Part shown: piece after piece, positions 24,791 through 32,704 of the stretch
Layout: each line of letters begins with the position of its first letter
How positions within the stretch are numbered: the stretch's first letter is position 1
The notes under the pieces: generated by a model
Seen by the model: the letters and a program-made list of their open reading frames with translations, nothing else
What the model was told of the DNA's origin: nothing
Databases searched by the model: none
Source: an uncultured Acidimicrobiales bacterium
Lineage (GTDB): Bacteria; Actinomycetota; Acidimicrobiia; Acidimicrobiales; UBA10347
Length of the DNA stretch: 45,900 nt
Reading direction: 5' to 3'
NCBI GenBank assembly: GCA_937991435.1
Contig: CALKPY010000047.1
Location: 1 to 45,900 of the forward strand
Translations under genes and position numbers: made by a program

Positions 24791-27037
24791 TCAGCTGTCA
24801 GTGGCCACGTCGGCGCTCCGCAACCCGGCAAGCACCCGTGCCGGCGTTAACGGAAGCGCATCAAACCAAACGCCCGTCGCGTCGTGCACCGCGGCGATCA
24901 CCGCTGGCGCATAGGTAATAAACGGCATCTCCGCGACACCGATTGCCCCGAAAGGGCCGATGTCATTCCCAAGCTCGAGCACCACCGAATCAACAACTGC
25001 TGGCACATCGCCGATGCCCGGGATCAGATACGACGACAGACGCGGGTTTTGAATCTGCCCGTCATGCACAATCAGGTTTTCGCTCAGCGTGTAGCCGTGC
25101 GCTTGAGCGACGGCGCCTTCGATCTGGCCCCGCAAGAGTGTGGGGTTGATCGCACGGCCAACGTCGTGCGCGGCGATCACACGGTCGACTCGGATATGGC
25201 CGGTGTCGGTATCGACAGTGATGTCGACCGCCGTTGCCATGTATCCGTAGGCGAAGTTCGGTTGCCCCTCGCCGGTGTTCTCGTCGAGCACCTCGGTTTC
25301 AGGCGGAACAAATCGATACCAGCCAATGGCTGGCCGTTGGCCTTCGACCCAAGCCTTTGCTGCCAGGTCGGCGGCACCGATGATCGAGTTTCCGGCCATG
25401 AAGGTCATACGACTTGCAGATGAGGACCCGGCATCGCCGGTATTTGCGGTGTCGCCGAAGTGGCCAGTGATGTTCTCGATCGCAAGACCTGTGGCTTCGG
25501 CAGCCATCTGTAGAAATGCCTGATGAGCGCCTTGGCCGACTTCGGCGCCAGCGTGAAACAGCTCGGCCCTGGCCGGTTCGCCGTCGACGTCATCGTCAGC
25601 TGGGTACAGATGCACTTCGGCTTCGCAGCGTTCGGGGAACCCAAATGAAAACCCGACATTTTTGGACCCGGCGGCAAAGCCTCGACCATTGCGGACCGCA
25701 ACTGTGTCCGGGCCGAGTGATGCAAACGGCGAGAACGGCAACCGCTTAGCCGGCTCTGCAGCCCGTTCGGCGCAGGCTTCGATGACCCGACCGATTGTCA
25801 CGCCTTGCGGTAAGACCGCTCCGGTGATGCCGATGCTTCCTTCGGACACGATGTTGCGCCGGCGCAGCTCAACCGGGTCTATGCCGAGCGCTTCGGCCAG
25901 CCGGTTCATCTGGGTCTCGGCAACAAAGCCACCTTGCGGTCCACCAAAGCCTCGGAACGCTCCACCGGGCGGGCTGGTCGTATACACCGCTCGACTGTCG
26001 ATTCGCGCGTTGGGGATCTCATAGGGTCCCGCCACGCTCAGGTGCGCATTACCGAGCACCTTGTTCGAGGTGTAGTTGTACGCACCCGCGTCGAGCCATA
26101 CGTCGGCTTCGACTGCGGTGATTTTGCCGTCGACGGTGGCGCCGATGCGAGCGGTGATCTCAGCCCGGTGGCGCTTGTGGTGGCCGACAATCGACTCTTC
26201 GCGCGACCACTGACTCGTCACCGGCCTGGCGATACCAAGACCCACGACTTTGCGGGCCGCAACGGCAAGCACAATCTGAAGTGACAGATCTTCACGACCG
26301 CCAAACGCTCCTCCGATTGGAGGGTAGATGACCCGAACTTCGTCTTGTTCCAGGCCGAGGGCGTGGGCGATCTGCTCACGATCTTCGTGGGCCCATTGGC
26401 CGCCAACTTCGACCACCACACGGCCGCCTTCGTCGATCCAGGCGGTTCCCGCCTCGGGCTGCAGATACGCGTGTTCCTGGTACGGCAACTCATACGTTCC
26501 CTCGATCACAACATCAGCAGCCGCCCAGCCGGCGTCGATGTCGCCACGACGGATCCGCAAATGGTGATACGTATTCGACTGCTCGTGGGTGTGCACGAGA
26601 ATTTCGTCACTCTTGGCCGCGGAGAGATCCGGAACCAGGCGAAGTGGCTTCCACTCGGCGCGGATTCGTGAAGCAGCGTGACGTGCCTGGGCTGCGGTCT
26701 CTGCAACAACGGCGCACAAATGGTCGGCTTCCCATCGGCTCACGTTTGTCGCAAAGGCGATACTCGTATCGTCGACCGCGTTCACAAATACTGGTTGATC
26801 CAGTCTGGTCAGACCATATTCATTGCGTGGTACGTCGGCGGCTGTGACCACCGTGACCACGCCGGGGCAGGCCTCGGCTTCGCTCACGTCGAGCGCGATC
26901 AATTCGGCGTGTGGTTGAGCAGTGAAAACGACATGGGCGAAAAGTGCGTCGTGCGGCACTCGATCGGCCGAATAGCGAGTATCCCCCGTCACCTTGTCGG
27001 CGGCGTCAAATCGAGCTGGTGATTCGCCGACGCTCAT
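24791..27037 (-). CDS. Molybdenum hydroxylase large (molybdopterin) subunit, xanthine dehydrogenase type
   Basis: A 748-residue Mo-cytosine/pterin subunit of the xanthine oxidase family. The N-terminal Ald_Xan_dh domain has DKVTGDTRYSADRV; later come IGGAFGGRED, AFRGFGGPQG, AEVGQGAHQAF and the catalytic Glu703 in IGVAEMPF. Substrate cannot be assigned; xanthine, other purines or aromatic aldehydes are possible. It overlaps the FAD/Fe-S subunit gene (ATGA), and its 3' end is 4 bp from the convergent IMPDH/GMPR gene. Confidence 0.9.
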   Translation of the reverse strand: MSVGESPARFDAADKVTGDTRYSADRVPHDALFAHVVFTAQPHAELIALDVSEAEACPGVVTVVTAADVPRNEYGLTRLDQPVFVNAVDDTSIAFATNVSRWEADHLCAVVAETAAQARHAASRIRAEWKPLRLVPDLSAAKSDEILVHTHEQSNTYHHLRIRRGDIDAGWAAADVVIEGTYELPYQEHAYLQPEAGTAWIDEGGRVVVEVGGQWAHEDREQIAHALGLEQDEVRVIYPPIGGAFGGREDLSLQIVLAVAARKVVGLGIARPVTSQWSREESIVGHHKRHRAEITARIGATVDGKITAVEADVWLDAGAYNYTSNKVLGNAHLSVAGPYEIPNARIDSRAVYTTSPPGGAFRGFGGPQGGFVAETQMNRLAEALGIDPVELRRRNIVSEGSIGITGAVLPQGVTIGRVIEACAERAAEPAKRLPFSPFASLGPDTVAVRNGRGFAAGSKNVGFSFGFPERCEAEVHLYPADDDVDGEPARAELFHAGAEVGQGAHQAFLQMAAEATGLAIENITGHFGDTANTGDAGSSSASRMTFMAGNSIIGAADLAAKAWVEGQRPAIGWYRFVPPETEVLDENTGEGQPNFAYGYMATAVDITVDTDTGHIRVDRVIAAHDVGRAINPTLLRGQIEGAVAQAHGYTLSENLIVHDGQIQNPRLSSYLIPGIGDVPAVVDSVVLELGNDIGPFGAIGVAEMPFITYAPAVIAAVHDATGVWFDALPLTPARVLAGLRSADVATDS

Positions 27038-28506
27038 GACATCGCCTCGCGCTCACGCCCTGCGTCAGCGACGGCGTCGAGGATCGGCCAGTACCCGGTA
27101 CACCTGCACAGATTTCCGGCCAGTGCTTCGACCGCCTGCTCGTTCGTAGGGGCGTCAAACTCGCCGAGCAGCGACGCGGACGCGACAAGGAAGCCAGGAA
27201 TACAGAACCCGCATTGCACCGCAGCCTTATCGAGGAACGCTTGTTGAATCGGATGCAGATCATCAGATGCGAGGCCTTCGACCGTAACAACCTGGGCACC
27301 GTCAGCCTGAGCCGCAGATACGAGACAGCTCATCACGGCTTGACCATCAAGCTGAACCGTGCACGCGCCGCACTCGCCCTCGGCGCACCCTTCTTTGGAG
27401 CCGGTCAAGCCCTGAGCGCGTACCCAGTCCAGTAGCGTCAGCGACGCTGCACCCGTTGCTGTTGTAGATCGGCCATTGAGGTCGACCGAAATCTCGGTCG
27501 AGTCGTCGATTGCGGTGCTGCTACTGCGGGCCTCGCGCACCACTCGTGCGCTGTCAGCGATGCTCAGCCGGGGCGAGCGGTTCCCCCAGCGGGGATCAGC
27601 CTCGTCTCGTGCAACTGTCTGCAAACAGCGACGAACCATGGTGTACACCGATTCTCGCCGATACGACGCCGTGGCGCGTCCGTCATCAATTGGGGTCACG
27701 GAACCAGCGGCTGCTTGGGCCGCCCGATCAATGGCGTCGGCCCCGAGCACCGAGCCGACAAGAGCTTCATGCGCCGCTTGGCTGAGTTCGACTGTGGGAC
27801 CGACACTACCGAGAGCGACCCGAGCCCACGCCACCGTGCCGTCGTGTTCGAAGCCAATGACAACCCCTACGTGCACCACCGAGATTGCCTGAGCCGCCCG
27901 CAACCCGAGCTTGGCCCACACCCCACGACTGTGCGCTTCGAGAGGTTCAATGGCTACCGAAGTAATCAGCTCGCCCGGCGACATAACGGTTGACCGGAAC
28001 CCATCGAAGAACGACTCAATCGCGATCTGGCGACGTGCGACGTCGCTGCCTTCTGACGAGGCCAATTCGACCGTGGCACCGAGAGCCATGAGCGCAGAAA
28101 TCGAGTCGTTCGCTGGGCTCGCAGTTGCCAAGTTTCCAGCAATGGTTGCCCGGTTGCGCAATTGGGCCGATCCGATTTCACGGCAGGCTTGGGCAAGAGG
28201 AATCGCGCGCTCGACAATCGACGGTGCGGCCACGATGTCTGCGTGCGTCACGCCACCACCAACCCGAATCGTGTCACCCACAGCGATGCCACGCAGTTCG
28301 TCAACACGAGTCAGATCGATGAGCTCAACCGGGTCACCCAAGTGACGGGTGAGATGCAGCCAGAGGTCTGTTCCACCTGCCAATGGAACACGTCTCGGGT
28401 CTTCGGCCAAGAGCTTCAAGGCCTCAGCCAGCTGCGTCGGCCGATGCACCAGCGCCACTGGTGTGGGTCCGGCCTGCACCCAGTGAGGCTCGAACGGTGC
28501 CGTCAT
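27034..28506 (-). CDS. Fused FAD-binding and 2Fe-2S subunit of the molybdenum hydroxylase
   Basis: A 490-residue electron-transfer subunit. Residues about 20-290 are the FAD part (VPLAGGTDLWLHL, SAQLRNRATIAGNLATASPANDS) with the CO_deh_flav_C region. After a linker come the plant-type 2Fe-2S (C374, C379, C382, C394) and the second 2Fe-2S domain (CGFC from 432, NLCRCTGYW to 469). In most fused small subunits of XDH the Fe-S part precedes FAD; the order here is FAD then Fe-S, so the fusion likely arose independently. ATGA overlaps occur on both sides. Confidence 0.88.
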   Translation of the reverse strand: MTAPFEPHWVQAGPTPVALVHRPTQLAEALKLLAEDPRRVPLAGGTDLWLHLTRHLGDPVELIDLTRVDELRGIAVGDTIRVGGGVTHADIVAAPSIVERAIPLAQACREIGSAQLRNRATIAGNLATASPANDSISALMALGATVELASSEGSDVARRQIAIESFFDGFRSTVMSPGELITSVAIEPLEAHSRGVWAKLGLRAAQAISVVHVGVVIGFEHDGTVAWARVALGSVGPTVELSQAAHEALVGSVLGADAIDRAAQAAAGSVTPIDDGRATASYRRESVYTMVRRCLQTVARDEADPRWGNRSPRLSIADSARVVREARSSSTAIDDSTEISVDLNGRSTTATGAASLTLLDWVRAQGLTGSKEGCAEGECGACTVQLDGQAVMSCLVSAAQADGAQVVTVEGLASDDLHPIQQAFLDKAAVQCGFCIPGFLVASASLLGEFDAPTNEQAVEALAGNLCRCTGYWPILDAVADAGREREAMS

Positions 28507-29636
28507 CCGCGGTCCTGGCCGGTGAACAGGACGGCGGCATGTGAGGTCGCAATGTCGTCAGACTCGAGCCAGCCCGCCAACCCGGCCACACCGGTGGTAC
28601 ACACCCGTTGATCGGTGTGGGCTCGAGCGAGTTCAAACGCGTTGACGATCGCCGATTCCGCCACGACCGTCGGCTCGCCGCCCGACAGATGCGTTTGACG
28701 CAGTAACGGCACCCAGTCATAGGTGACGTCGTCGAGAATGCCGGTGGCGATACTCACTGGTTCAGGTTGCCACGGCCACATGTACTCGTCGGGGTTGGCT
28801 TCGGCGTGTGCGAAGTCGAAACCTGGTGCCAGTCGGTCCCATGCCCGACGTAACGGCGCACAACCTGCTGCCTGCACGGGGCGAAGCGCGGCCTGAGAAA
28901 AGGCTGTGCCAACGGCACTGGCCAGAGCGCCACCGCCCACCTGCACAAAGAGCGTGTCGACCTGTGGCGCTTGTTCCTGCAGCTCCCACCCCAAGGTGCG
29001 ACCCCCGTCGATCGTTCCCAACGTTTCGGTTTCCTGGACCGAGAACGGCTCAGCGCCATCGGCCACCGCTTCGCGAAATCGCAGGAAGCACGGGTCGCCA
29101 GCCTCACCATCGCGGCGAGAACACACGTTGATCGTCGCTCCAAATTCTCGCAGCGTGTCGATCACCGATACCTCGGCCCAGTCGGGCACGAATACATCGA
29201 GCGGCAACTCGGTGGCTCGAGCAATCACCGCGGCGCTGATGGCGGCGTTACCGCAACTAGCGATCGCCAGCCGCGCCGAACCGTCGCGTGGCTCACGAGA
29301 CAGCAACCGTTGCAGGGCTACCCCAAAAAGGTGCCTGGACTTATGCGAACCACCGACGTTGCCGACTTCAGATTTGATGGTCAGCGACCCCGAGCCGACA
29401 GCCCCTGCCTGCATGCGGAGATCTTCGGCTGCCACCAGGGGGGTTACGCGAAATCCGCTTCCCCACACCTTGGAGACCTGGCCGTCAAGCTCCATGACGT
29501 GATTCACGTACTGTTCGTCAGACACTTCAGCCGAGCGAACAATTTCATAGGAACCGAGACGATCCCGGTATCGCACGAACGGTTGCTGTTCGCCAGACAG
29601 CGCCGACATTTCTGGTGTGAATGTGATGCCGGTCAT
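28503..29636 (-). CDS. Fold-type II PLP-dependent enzyme (diaminopropionate ammonia-lyase/threonine-synthase-like)
   Basis: A 377-residue PLP enzyme. The Schiff-base lysine K99 lies in NVGGSHKSRH, and the phosphate-binding loop includes SCGNAAISAA and VQVGGGALASAVG. It resembles the threonine synthase and 2,3-diaminopropionate ammonia-lyase groups, but I cannot assign a reaction. It is first in the operon with the molybdenum hydroxylase (overlap 4 bp), so it probably acts in the same route. A lyase-type PLP gene with xdh genes recalls the E. coli ygeX-xdh region; this is an analogy only. Confidence 0.7.
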   Translation of the reverse strand: MTGITFTPEMSALSGEQQPFVRYRDRLGSYEIVRSAEVSDEQYVNHVMELDGQVSKVWGSGFRVTPLVAAEDLRMQAGAVGSGSLTIKSEVGNVGGSHKSRHLFGVALQRLLSREPRDGSARLAIASCGNAAISAAVIARATELPLDVFVPDWAEVSVIDTLREFGATINVCSRRDGEAGDPCFLRFREAVADGAEPFSVQETETLGTIDGGRTLGWELQEQAPQVDTLFVQVGGGALASAVGTAFSQAALRPVQAAGCAPLRRAWDRLAPGFDFAHAEANPDEYMWPWQPEPVSIATGILDDVTYDWVPLLRQTHLSGGEPTVVAESAIVNAFELARAHTDQRVCTTGVAGLAGWLESDDIATSHAAVLFTGQDRG

Positions 29637-29927
29637 GCGAGCGAATCTAGCTCTAGAACCCCGCCAGCACCGATGTATTCGCGGCCTCGGCGCTCTTTGC
29701 CGCTACAGCGTGTCGCCGTCGATTCCCTCGCGGATCAGAACGGCATGGCCGCCGAACCAACGACAATGATGAAGCCGTTGAGGCTCTTCGCAGGTCTTGT
29801 TGCGTCAAGTCGTGGGTTCAATCGATTAGAGCCGCTCGGTAGAAATCCACAAACGCGACAAGCGTCGTTCGTTCGTCGGCCTGAACTGGTAGCGCTGGTG
29901 GCTCTTGACGAGGCATGACCTTGACAA

Positions 29928-29969
29928 TACCTATGACGCGATCTGTACCTATGCCGACCTGTACCTATG
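29928..29969. repeat. Three spaced copies of tacctatg
   Basis: The 8-mer tacctatg occurs at 29928-29935, 29946-29953 and 29962-29969, with centres 18 and 16 bases apart and partly shared flanks (ctgtacctatg twice). It lies between two minus-strand operons. It may be a degenerate tandem repeat or a set of binding sites. Confidence 0.6.
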
Positions 29970-29984
29970 ACCGATCTGGGACGC

Positions 29985-30015
29985 GAGCGAGGCGACCCAA
30001 AGGGCCGCCTCGCTC
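29985..30015 (-). terminator. Strong hairpin downstream of the coiled-coil gene
   Basis: Perfect 10-bp arms gagcgaggcg (29985-29994) and cgcctcgctc (30006-30015); the 11-nt loop itself can pair CCC with GGG around AAA. It lies 45 bp past the stop of the minus-strand coiled-coil gene. No T-run follows, as is often the case in high-G+C organisms. Confidence 0.65.
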
Positions 30016-30060
30016 AAGGTTCTTCAGTTGCGTCCAGGCAGCGCTAATGCGCCGCTCGGG

Positions 30061-32640
30061 TTACTCCCAAGGATTCTCGTCAGACGAAGCGTTGAGGAAC
30101 GTCTTACGAGTTGGACGGTGGTACGGATCGGTCAATGGGAACCGCTTGATGAGGTCCTTGGCTTGGCTGACCCATTCGTCTCGCTCAATGCGCCCGGGGA
30201 AAGCCAGTGCGTCATCGACGATGTCGATGTCGTTCTTCTTGAACGCCGCAATCTGTTCCCAGGTCGTGATGCCAAACTCGGCCAGTGTCTCTTCGAGAAC
30301 CGGGCCGATTCCGTTGACGACCTTGAGGTCATCGGTGTGGCCAGCGCCGGCGGTTCCGAGCTTGGTCTTGCCCTTTTCCCAATCATCGACGATGGTTCGA
30401 CCTGATTTGTCTTTTCGTTCAGGGCGAGGCACGTCGACGACCTTGTGACCGGCCTTGATAAAGGCACGAGCCTGCTCGACCCACTGATCGCGTTCGATAC
30501 GACCCGGGAAGTCTTCGAGCGCTGCATCAACAGTGGCGACATCAGCCTTGCTGAATGCAGCAAGCTGCTCCCATGACTGAATGTCGAAGCTGTTGAGCAA
30601 TTCTTCCATTACCGGACCGATGCCGTGAATCTTTTGAAGATCGTCACGGTGGTCAGCACCTGCGGTACCAAGCTTGGTCGTGCCTTTCTTCCACGCCCCG
30701 CTGTCGAGCGCTGCGAGTGAGTTGACAGGCTCAGGCTTGCGATTCGCGTCGGCCAGCGCAGCTTCAAGCTCTGCAATACGAGCATTGAGCTTGGCAAGGT
30801 CTCCCTTGTTGACGTGATCGGTGCGACAGGCCGCAAGCTCCTGTTCGAGACCTGCCACTTTGGCCGCAGCTGCCTTGCTGGCATCGAGGTCGCTTTGCAG
30901 GCTCGATGACTTGGCTCTGGCGGCGTCGAGGTCGCCTTGCAAGCCGGCAAGTGCTGCAGCTCGCGCTTCGGCGTCGCGAGCCTTGGCGTCTGCGGCGGCC
31001 TTGGCCGCGTTGGCAGCAGCAAGATCAGATTGCAACGCAGCTATACCCGCAACCTGACCCTCAAGATCAGACTTCGCAGCCTTGGCAGCAGCAAGCTCAG
31101 ACTGCAACGCAGCAATACCCGCAACCCGACCCTCAAGGTCTGCATTGGCGGCGTTTGCATCGCCAACCTGACCTTCGAGGTCTGCGGCCTTTTTACGTTC
31201 GGCGTCGAGTTGAGCGGCAAGCGTGTTGATGCGCTCGGTAGCCCCGCTGAGGTCAGCTTCGACTGACTTCGATGAACTGCGAGCGGCGTCGAGTTCGCCG
31301 GTGAGTGATGAAACCCGTGCTTCAAGGTCAGCGCTGGCTCCTGCGGCCGCCTGAGCGGTCTTCAGTTCGCCTTCGAGCGAGCCAACACGACCATTCGCCG
31401 AGCCCAGATCGGCCTCGAGGGCAGTTGCTCGGGCCTTTGACGCATCGAGATCAGATTGCAGTGATGCAACCTGGGTGTTCGCTTTGTCGAGATCGCCTTG
31501 CAGACCAGACATACGAGCATTGGCAGCGTCGAGATCTGACTGGAGCGTGGCTGCCTGATCGGCGGTGCCTTCGAACGAAGCAAGGCGACTGACGTTTGAG
31601 TCGAGATCGCCCTTCAACGAAGCATTGGCTGACTGAGCGGCACTCAAGTCGCCTTCGAGGCCGGCAACACGGGCTGCTGTCTTGTCGAGATCGCCCTGCA
31701 GCGACGCTGCACGGGCCTTGGCAGCGTCGAGCTCGGTTTGTGCTGCCTTAGATTGTTCGTTCGCTTTGGACAGGTCGCCTTCGAGCGAGCCGACGCGTGC
31801 ATTTGCCTTGTCGATGTCAGCTTGCATAGCGCTGACTCGGGACTTGGCATCGGCCAACTCTGTTTCCATGGACTTGGCCCGAGCGTTTGCCGCATCGAGG
31901 TCGCCCTGCAACGATCCGCTGGCTTTTTCCTTGGCAGCGGCTGCTGCTGTTGCTGCAGCCGCACCTGCAGCGGCTGCTGCGAGGCTCGCTTCGAGCTTGG
32001 AAATCTTGTCGGCGTCGCCTTGAACCGAAGCCAGCTTGCTGACGTTCGAGTCGAGGTCGGCTTTGATCGAGGCATTGGTTGCTGTCGCGGTCTTAAGGTC
32101 ACCCTCAAGCCCAGCAACCTTGCTATTAGCAGTTTTGAGATCACCCTCAAGGCCAGCAATCTTGCCGTTTGCAGTTTTGAGGTCACCCTCAAGGCCAGCA
32201 ACTTTGCCGTTAGCAGTTTTGAGGTCACCCTCAAGGCCAGCAATCTTGCCATTAGCGGTCTTGAGGTCACCCTCAAGTGAGCCAATTCGGGCGTTGGCGG
32301 TCTTTAGTTCGCCGCGAGCACCGTCGAGATCGCCTTGCAAAGCGACATTCGAGTTGGCGTCGGCTTCAAAAGAAGCCAGGCGTGACACGTTGGCGTTGAG
32401 GTCGCCTTCGAGCGATGAGTTCGCTGTTTGCAACTCACCCACACGGCTCTTGAGGTCAGCTTCGGAGCGACTCAGAGTGTCGATGCGGGTCTTGTAGTCA
32501 GCCTCGCTGCTAACTACACGGTTGTAGTCGGCCATGTCGATGCGTCCGCGGCGCCAGCGCCACAGCAGCCAGCCGAGGAACAGCCCCAGCAGGCAAGACA
32601 ATAGGAATGGGATGATGTACTCAAGGAAGAAGTACCACAT
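30061..32640 (-). CDS. Membrane-anchored long coiled-coil protein with two helix-hairpin-helix (H3TH-like) domains
   Basis: An 859-residue protein. One membrane helix near the N-terminus (residues 2-27, ending WRWRR) is followed by about 600 residues of heptad-like coiled coil made of repeating units such as LEGDLKTANGKIAG (14 residues, five copies at DNA 32099-32310) and a 24-residue unit. The C-terminus has a duplicated module: residues 666-730 and 769-834 each contain DDL-x-GIGPV, SWEQ/TWEQ-AAF and FPGRIERD-W, an H3TH-type DNA/protein-binding fold found in proteins often labelled flap-endonuclease-like. The ATG has aaagga eight bases upstream. Likely a cell-envelope or nucleoid-linking scaffold; the role is unknown. 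Confidence 0.82.
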   Translation of the reverse strand: MWYFFLEYIIPFLLSCLLGLFLGWLLWRWRRGRIDMADYNRVVSSEADYKTRIDTLSRSEADLKSRVGELQTANSSLEGDLNANVSRLASFEADANSNVALQGDLDGARGELKTANARIGSLEGDLKTANGKIAGLEGDLKTANGKVAGLEGDLKTANGKIAGLEGDLKTANSKVAGLEGDLKTATATNASIKADLDSNVSKLASVQGDADKISKLEASLAAAAAGAAAATAAAAAKEKASGSLQGDLDAANARAKSMETELADAKSRVSAMQADIDKANARVGSLEGDLSKANEQSKAAQTELDAAKARAASLQGDLDKTAARVAGLEGDLSAAQSANASLKGDLDSNVSRLASFEGTADQAATLQSDLDAANARMSGLQGDLDKANTQVASLQSDLDASKARATALEADLGSANGRVGSLEGELKTAQAAAGASADLEARVSSLTGELDAARSSSKSVEADLSGATERINTLAAQLDAERKKAADLEGQVGDANAANADLEGRVAGIAALQSELAAAKAAKSDLEGQVAGIAALQSDLAAANAAKAAADAKARDAEARAAALAGLQGDLDAARAKSSSLQSDLDASKAAAAKVAGLEQELAACRTDHVNKGDLAKLNARIAELEAALADANRKPEPVNSLAALDSGAWKKGTTKLGTAGADHRDDLQKIHGIGPVMEELLNSFDIQSWEQLAAFSKADVATVDAALEDFPGRIERDQWVEQARAFIKAGHKVVDVPRPERKDKSGRTIVDDWEKGKTKLGTAGAGHTDDLKVVNGIGPVLEETLAEFGITTWEQIAAFKKNDIDIVDDALAFPGRIERDEWVSQAKDLIKRFPLTDPYHRPTRKTFLNASSDENPWE
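31032..31145. repeat. 72-bp repeats within the coiled-coil gene
   Basis: gcaacgcag and surrounding sequence recur 72 bases apart (31032 and 31104), encoding two 24-residue units built around VAGIAALQSELAAAKAAKSD and VAGIAALQSDLAAANAAKAA. The frame is kept. Confidence 0.7.
32099..32308. repeat. Five 42-bp tandem repeats within the coiled-coil gene
   Basis: tcaccctcaag recurs at 32099, 32141, 32183, 32225 and 32267, exactly 42 bases apart. Each unit encodes 14 residues (two heptads), like GLEGDLKTANGKIA. Near identity at the DNA level indicates recent expansion or gene conversion. Confidence 0.9.
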
Positions 32641-32704
32641 GAATATTGGTCCTTTCAGGCGATCGGATGGGAAATGGTGGGCGTGGGGTCAAATGATTCG
32701 TTGC

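Larger units (their letters stand above)
29637..30060. other. 424-bp intergenic region without a convincing gene
   Basis: Open frames here are short and have no recognisable family. The region contains three copies of tacctatg (29928-29969) and a strong hairpin (29985-30015). The left part (29637-29900) should include the promoter of the PLP-enzyme operon on the minus strand. Nothing tRNA-like holds up. Confidence 0.6.

Noticed and set aside
29813-29835. tRNA T-loop-like gtgggttcaatc
   Set aside because: The flanking stem does not pair (GTGGG would need CCCAC) and no acceptor or anticodon arm is found. No selC-like tRNA was found anywhere in the window.
32099-32308. CRISPR-like array from the regular 42-bp repeats
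   Set aside because: There are no distinct spacers; the units are contiguous, in frame and encode coiled-coil heptads.
31682-32497. Several plus-strand frames opposite the coiled-coil gene
   Set aside because: They are repeat-derived shadows with no start context, while the minus-strand frame has a ribosome site and domain structure.
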